This document shows positions 5,100-6,232 of a stretch of 6,232 nucleotides of DNA, one piece after another (positions within the stretch are counted from its first letter, which is position 1; each line of letters begins with the position of its first letter). Below the pieces are notes generated by a model, which saw only the letters and a list, made by a program, of their open reading frames with translations, was not told where the DNA came from and did no database searches. This DNA comes from Bacteroidales bacterium (lineage in GTDB: Bacteria; Bacteroidota; Bacteroidia; Bacteroidales; UBA932): positions 1-6,232 of the forward strand of contig JALNXR010000129.1 in NCBI GenBank assembly GCA_023230265.1, in the 5' to 3' direction. Both the position numbers and the translations under genes were made by a program.

Positions 5100-6232
5100 A
5101 TGACCTCAAAAGAGATAAGAAACAGATTCCTTGAGTTTTTCGCTTCAAAGGGACACAAGGTAATACCCTCTGCCCCAATGGTAGTAAAGGATGATCCGAC
5201 CCTGATGTTTACAAATGCAGGGATGAATCAGTTTAAAGAGTGGTTTCTCGGGAACACTCCCGTTAAATACAAAAGGGTAACAGACACTCAGAAATGCCTT
5301 AGAGTAAGCGGAAAACACAACGATCTTGAGGAGGTTGGACATGACAGTTACCACCATACTATGTTTGAAATGCTCGGCAACTGGAGCTTTGGGGATTATT
5401 TTAAAAAAGAGGCAATTGAGTGGGCCTGGGAACTTCTCACAAAGGAGTACGGGCTGGATCCTGAGAGGCTATATGTTACAGTATTCGAGGGGGATCATGG
5501 AGACGGTCTTGAGAAAGACACTGAGTCTGCTGAACAATGGATGAGGTTTTTACCCAAAGAGAGAATTTTGATGGGCAACAAAAAAGATAACTTCTGGGAG
5601 ATGGGTGAAACCGGACCCTGCGGACCCTGCAGCGAAATTCACATTGATCTCCGGGATGAAAAGGAGATAGCCGAAAAAGATGGAGCCCTCCTGGTAAACA
5701 CCTCAGATCCAAGAGTCATTGAGATATGGAACCTGGTTTTCATACAGTATAACCGCACCTCCGGGGGCATTCTGGAACCTCTGCCCGAGAAACATGTGGA
5801 CACAGGTATGGGTCTGGAGAGATTGTGCATGGCCCTGCAGGGGAAACAGAGCAACTACGACACCGATCTTTTCACAGGAATGATCTCGGAAATTTCCCGT
5901 TTGTCAGGCAGGAGCTATGGTGAATCAGATGAGGTTGCCGTTGCCATGAGGGTGATCGCAGACCATATAAGGGCAATCAGCTTTTCAATTGCTGACGGAC
6001 AGCTTCCCTCCAATGTCAAGGCCGGGTATGTAATAAGAAGAATACTCCGGAGAGCAGCAAGGTACGGATATACATTTCTTGGCCTTGATGAGCCATTTCT
6101 CTGCAGGCTTGTGGACAGGATAGCAGAGGATATGGGGAGTACATTCCCCGAGCTTTTATTCCAGAAAAAGCTGATCGAAAAGGTTGTACGGGAAGAGGAA
6201 GAGGCCTTTTTGAGAACTCTCGGCAAAGGTAT
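5100..6232 (+). CDS. alaS: Alanyl-tRNA synthetase, N-terminal 377 residues (cut by window edge)
   Basis: Cytoplasmic class II aminoacyl-tRNA synthetase that joins alanine to tRNA-Ala using ATP. ATG 5100 gives [20 protein letters not shown], the standard start for the enzyme. Class II motifs are all present: motif 1 around [20 protein letters not shown] (23-42), motif 2 around [20 protein letters not shown] (85-104) and motif 3 at [10 protein letters not shown] (233-242), with D234 matching the catalytic-domain aspartate D235 of E. coli. Other family signatures are [15 protein letters not shown] (66-80), [10 protein letters not shown] (172-181), [10 protein letters not shown] (210-219) and [14 protein letters not shown] (287-300). 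The full enzyme is normally about 870 residues, so the later part of the tRNA-recognition region, the editing domain and the C-Ala domain lie beyond the window. The frame is open to the last base with no defect. It is transcribed divergently from the M23 operon. Confidence 0.98.
   Translation, partial: MTSKEIRNRFLEFFASKGHKVIPSAPMVVKDDPTLMFTNAGMNQFKEWFLGNTPVKYKRVTDTQKCLRVSGKHNDLEEVGHDSYHHTMFEMLGNWSFGDYFKKEAIEWAWELLTKEYGLDPERLYVTVFEGDHGDGLEKDTESAEQWMRFLPKERILMGNKKDNFWEMGETGPCGPCSEIHIDLRDEKEIAEKDGALLVNTSDPRVIEIWNLVFIQYNRTSGGILEPLPEKHVDTGMGLERLCMALQGKQSNYDTDLFTGMISEISRLSGRSYGESDEVAVAMRVIADHIRAISFSIADGQLPSNVKAGYVIRRILRRAARYGYTFLGLDEPFLCRLVDRIAEDMGSTFPELLFQKKLIEKVVREEEEAFLRTLGKG

Noticed and set aside
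5145..6226. Open frames overlapping alaS: minus-strand at 5145-5357, 5476-5712, 5639-5854 and 5915-6226, and plus-strand at 5326-5544
   Set aside because: They are shadows of alaS, whose class II synthetase motifs are continuous across the whole region.
1..6232. Defence system, mobile element, CRISPR array, tRNA or riboswitch
   Set aside because: No direct repeats with spacers, transposase or integrase motifs, tRNA folds or sufficiently long leaders were found; nearly all bases belong to seven ordinary conserved genes.

Overview
This window looks like a core-genome segment of a Bacteroidetes (Bacteroidota) chromosome, probably order Bacteroidales or a relative. The signs are the sequence character of every protein, weak or absent Shine-Dalgarno sequences, and two matches to the phylum's promoter element TAnnTTTG. 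No mobile element, CRISPR array, tRNA or rRNA was seen, and nearly all of the sequence is coding.

Layout. From about 5000 down to 1, six genes lie head to tail on the minus strand with gaps of only 2 to 27 bases, so they probably form one operon. In transcription order they are: two tandem membrane-anchored M23 (LytM-type) peptidases (5000-4038 and 4028-3075), a small MerR-type DNA-binding protein (3047-2709), a Nif3/YbgI-type dinuclear-metal protein (2706-1894), a coiled-coil protein ending in a four-cysteine zinc ribbon (COG1579/CdsZ-like; 1885-1073), and a class III PLP aminotransferase (1069-1) cut off at its C-terminus by the window edge. A 99-base AT-rich gap (5001-5099) separates this operon from the divergent alanyl-tRNA synthetase gene alaS (5100 onward, plus strand), of which only the first 377 codons are present.

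How the genes fit together. The two M23 proteins should act on peptidoglycan from the periplasmic side of the inner membrane. Nif3 and the zinc-ribbon protein are widely conserved and poorly understood partners in gene order. The aminotransferase is metabolic, and alaS charges tRNA-Ala. The grouping resembles conserved Bacteroidetes synteny more than a dedicated pathway. I see no convincing undescribed system. The items most worth a second look are non-coding: the divergent promoter gap, a GC-rich hairpin over the stop codon of the first M23 gene, and an AT-rich dyad just before the MerR gene.

Two starts needed a decision. The MerR and Nif3 frames both extend a few codons upstream to in-frame TTG codons. 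I chose the downstream ATGs at 3047 and 2706.
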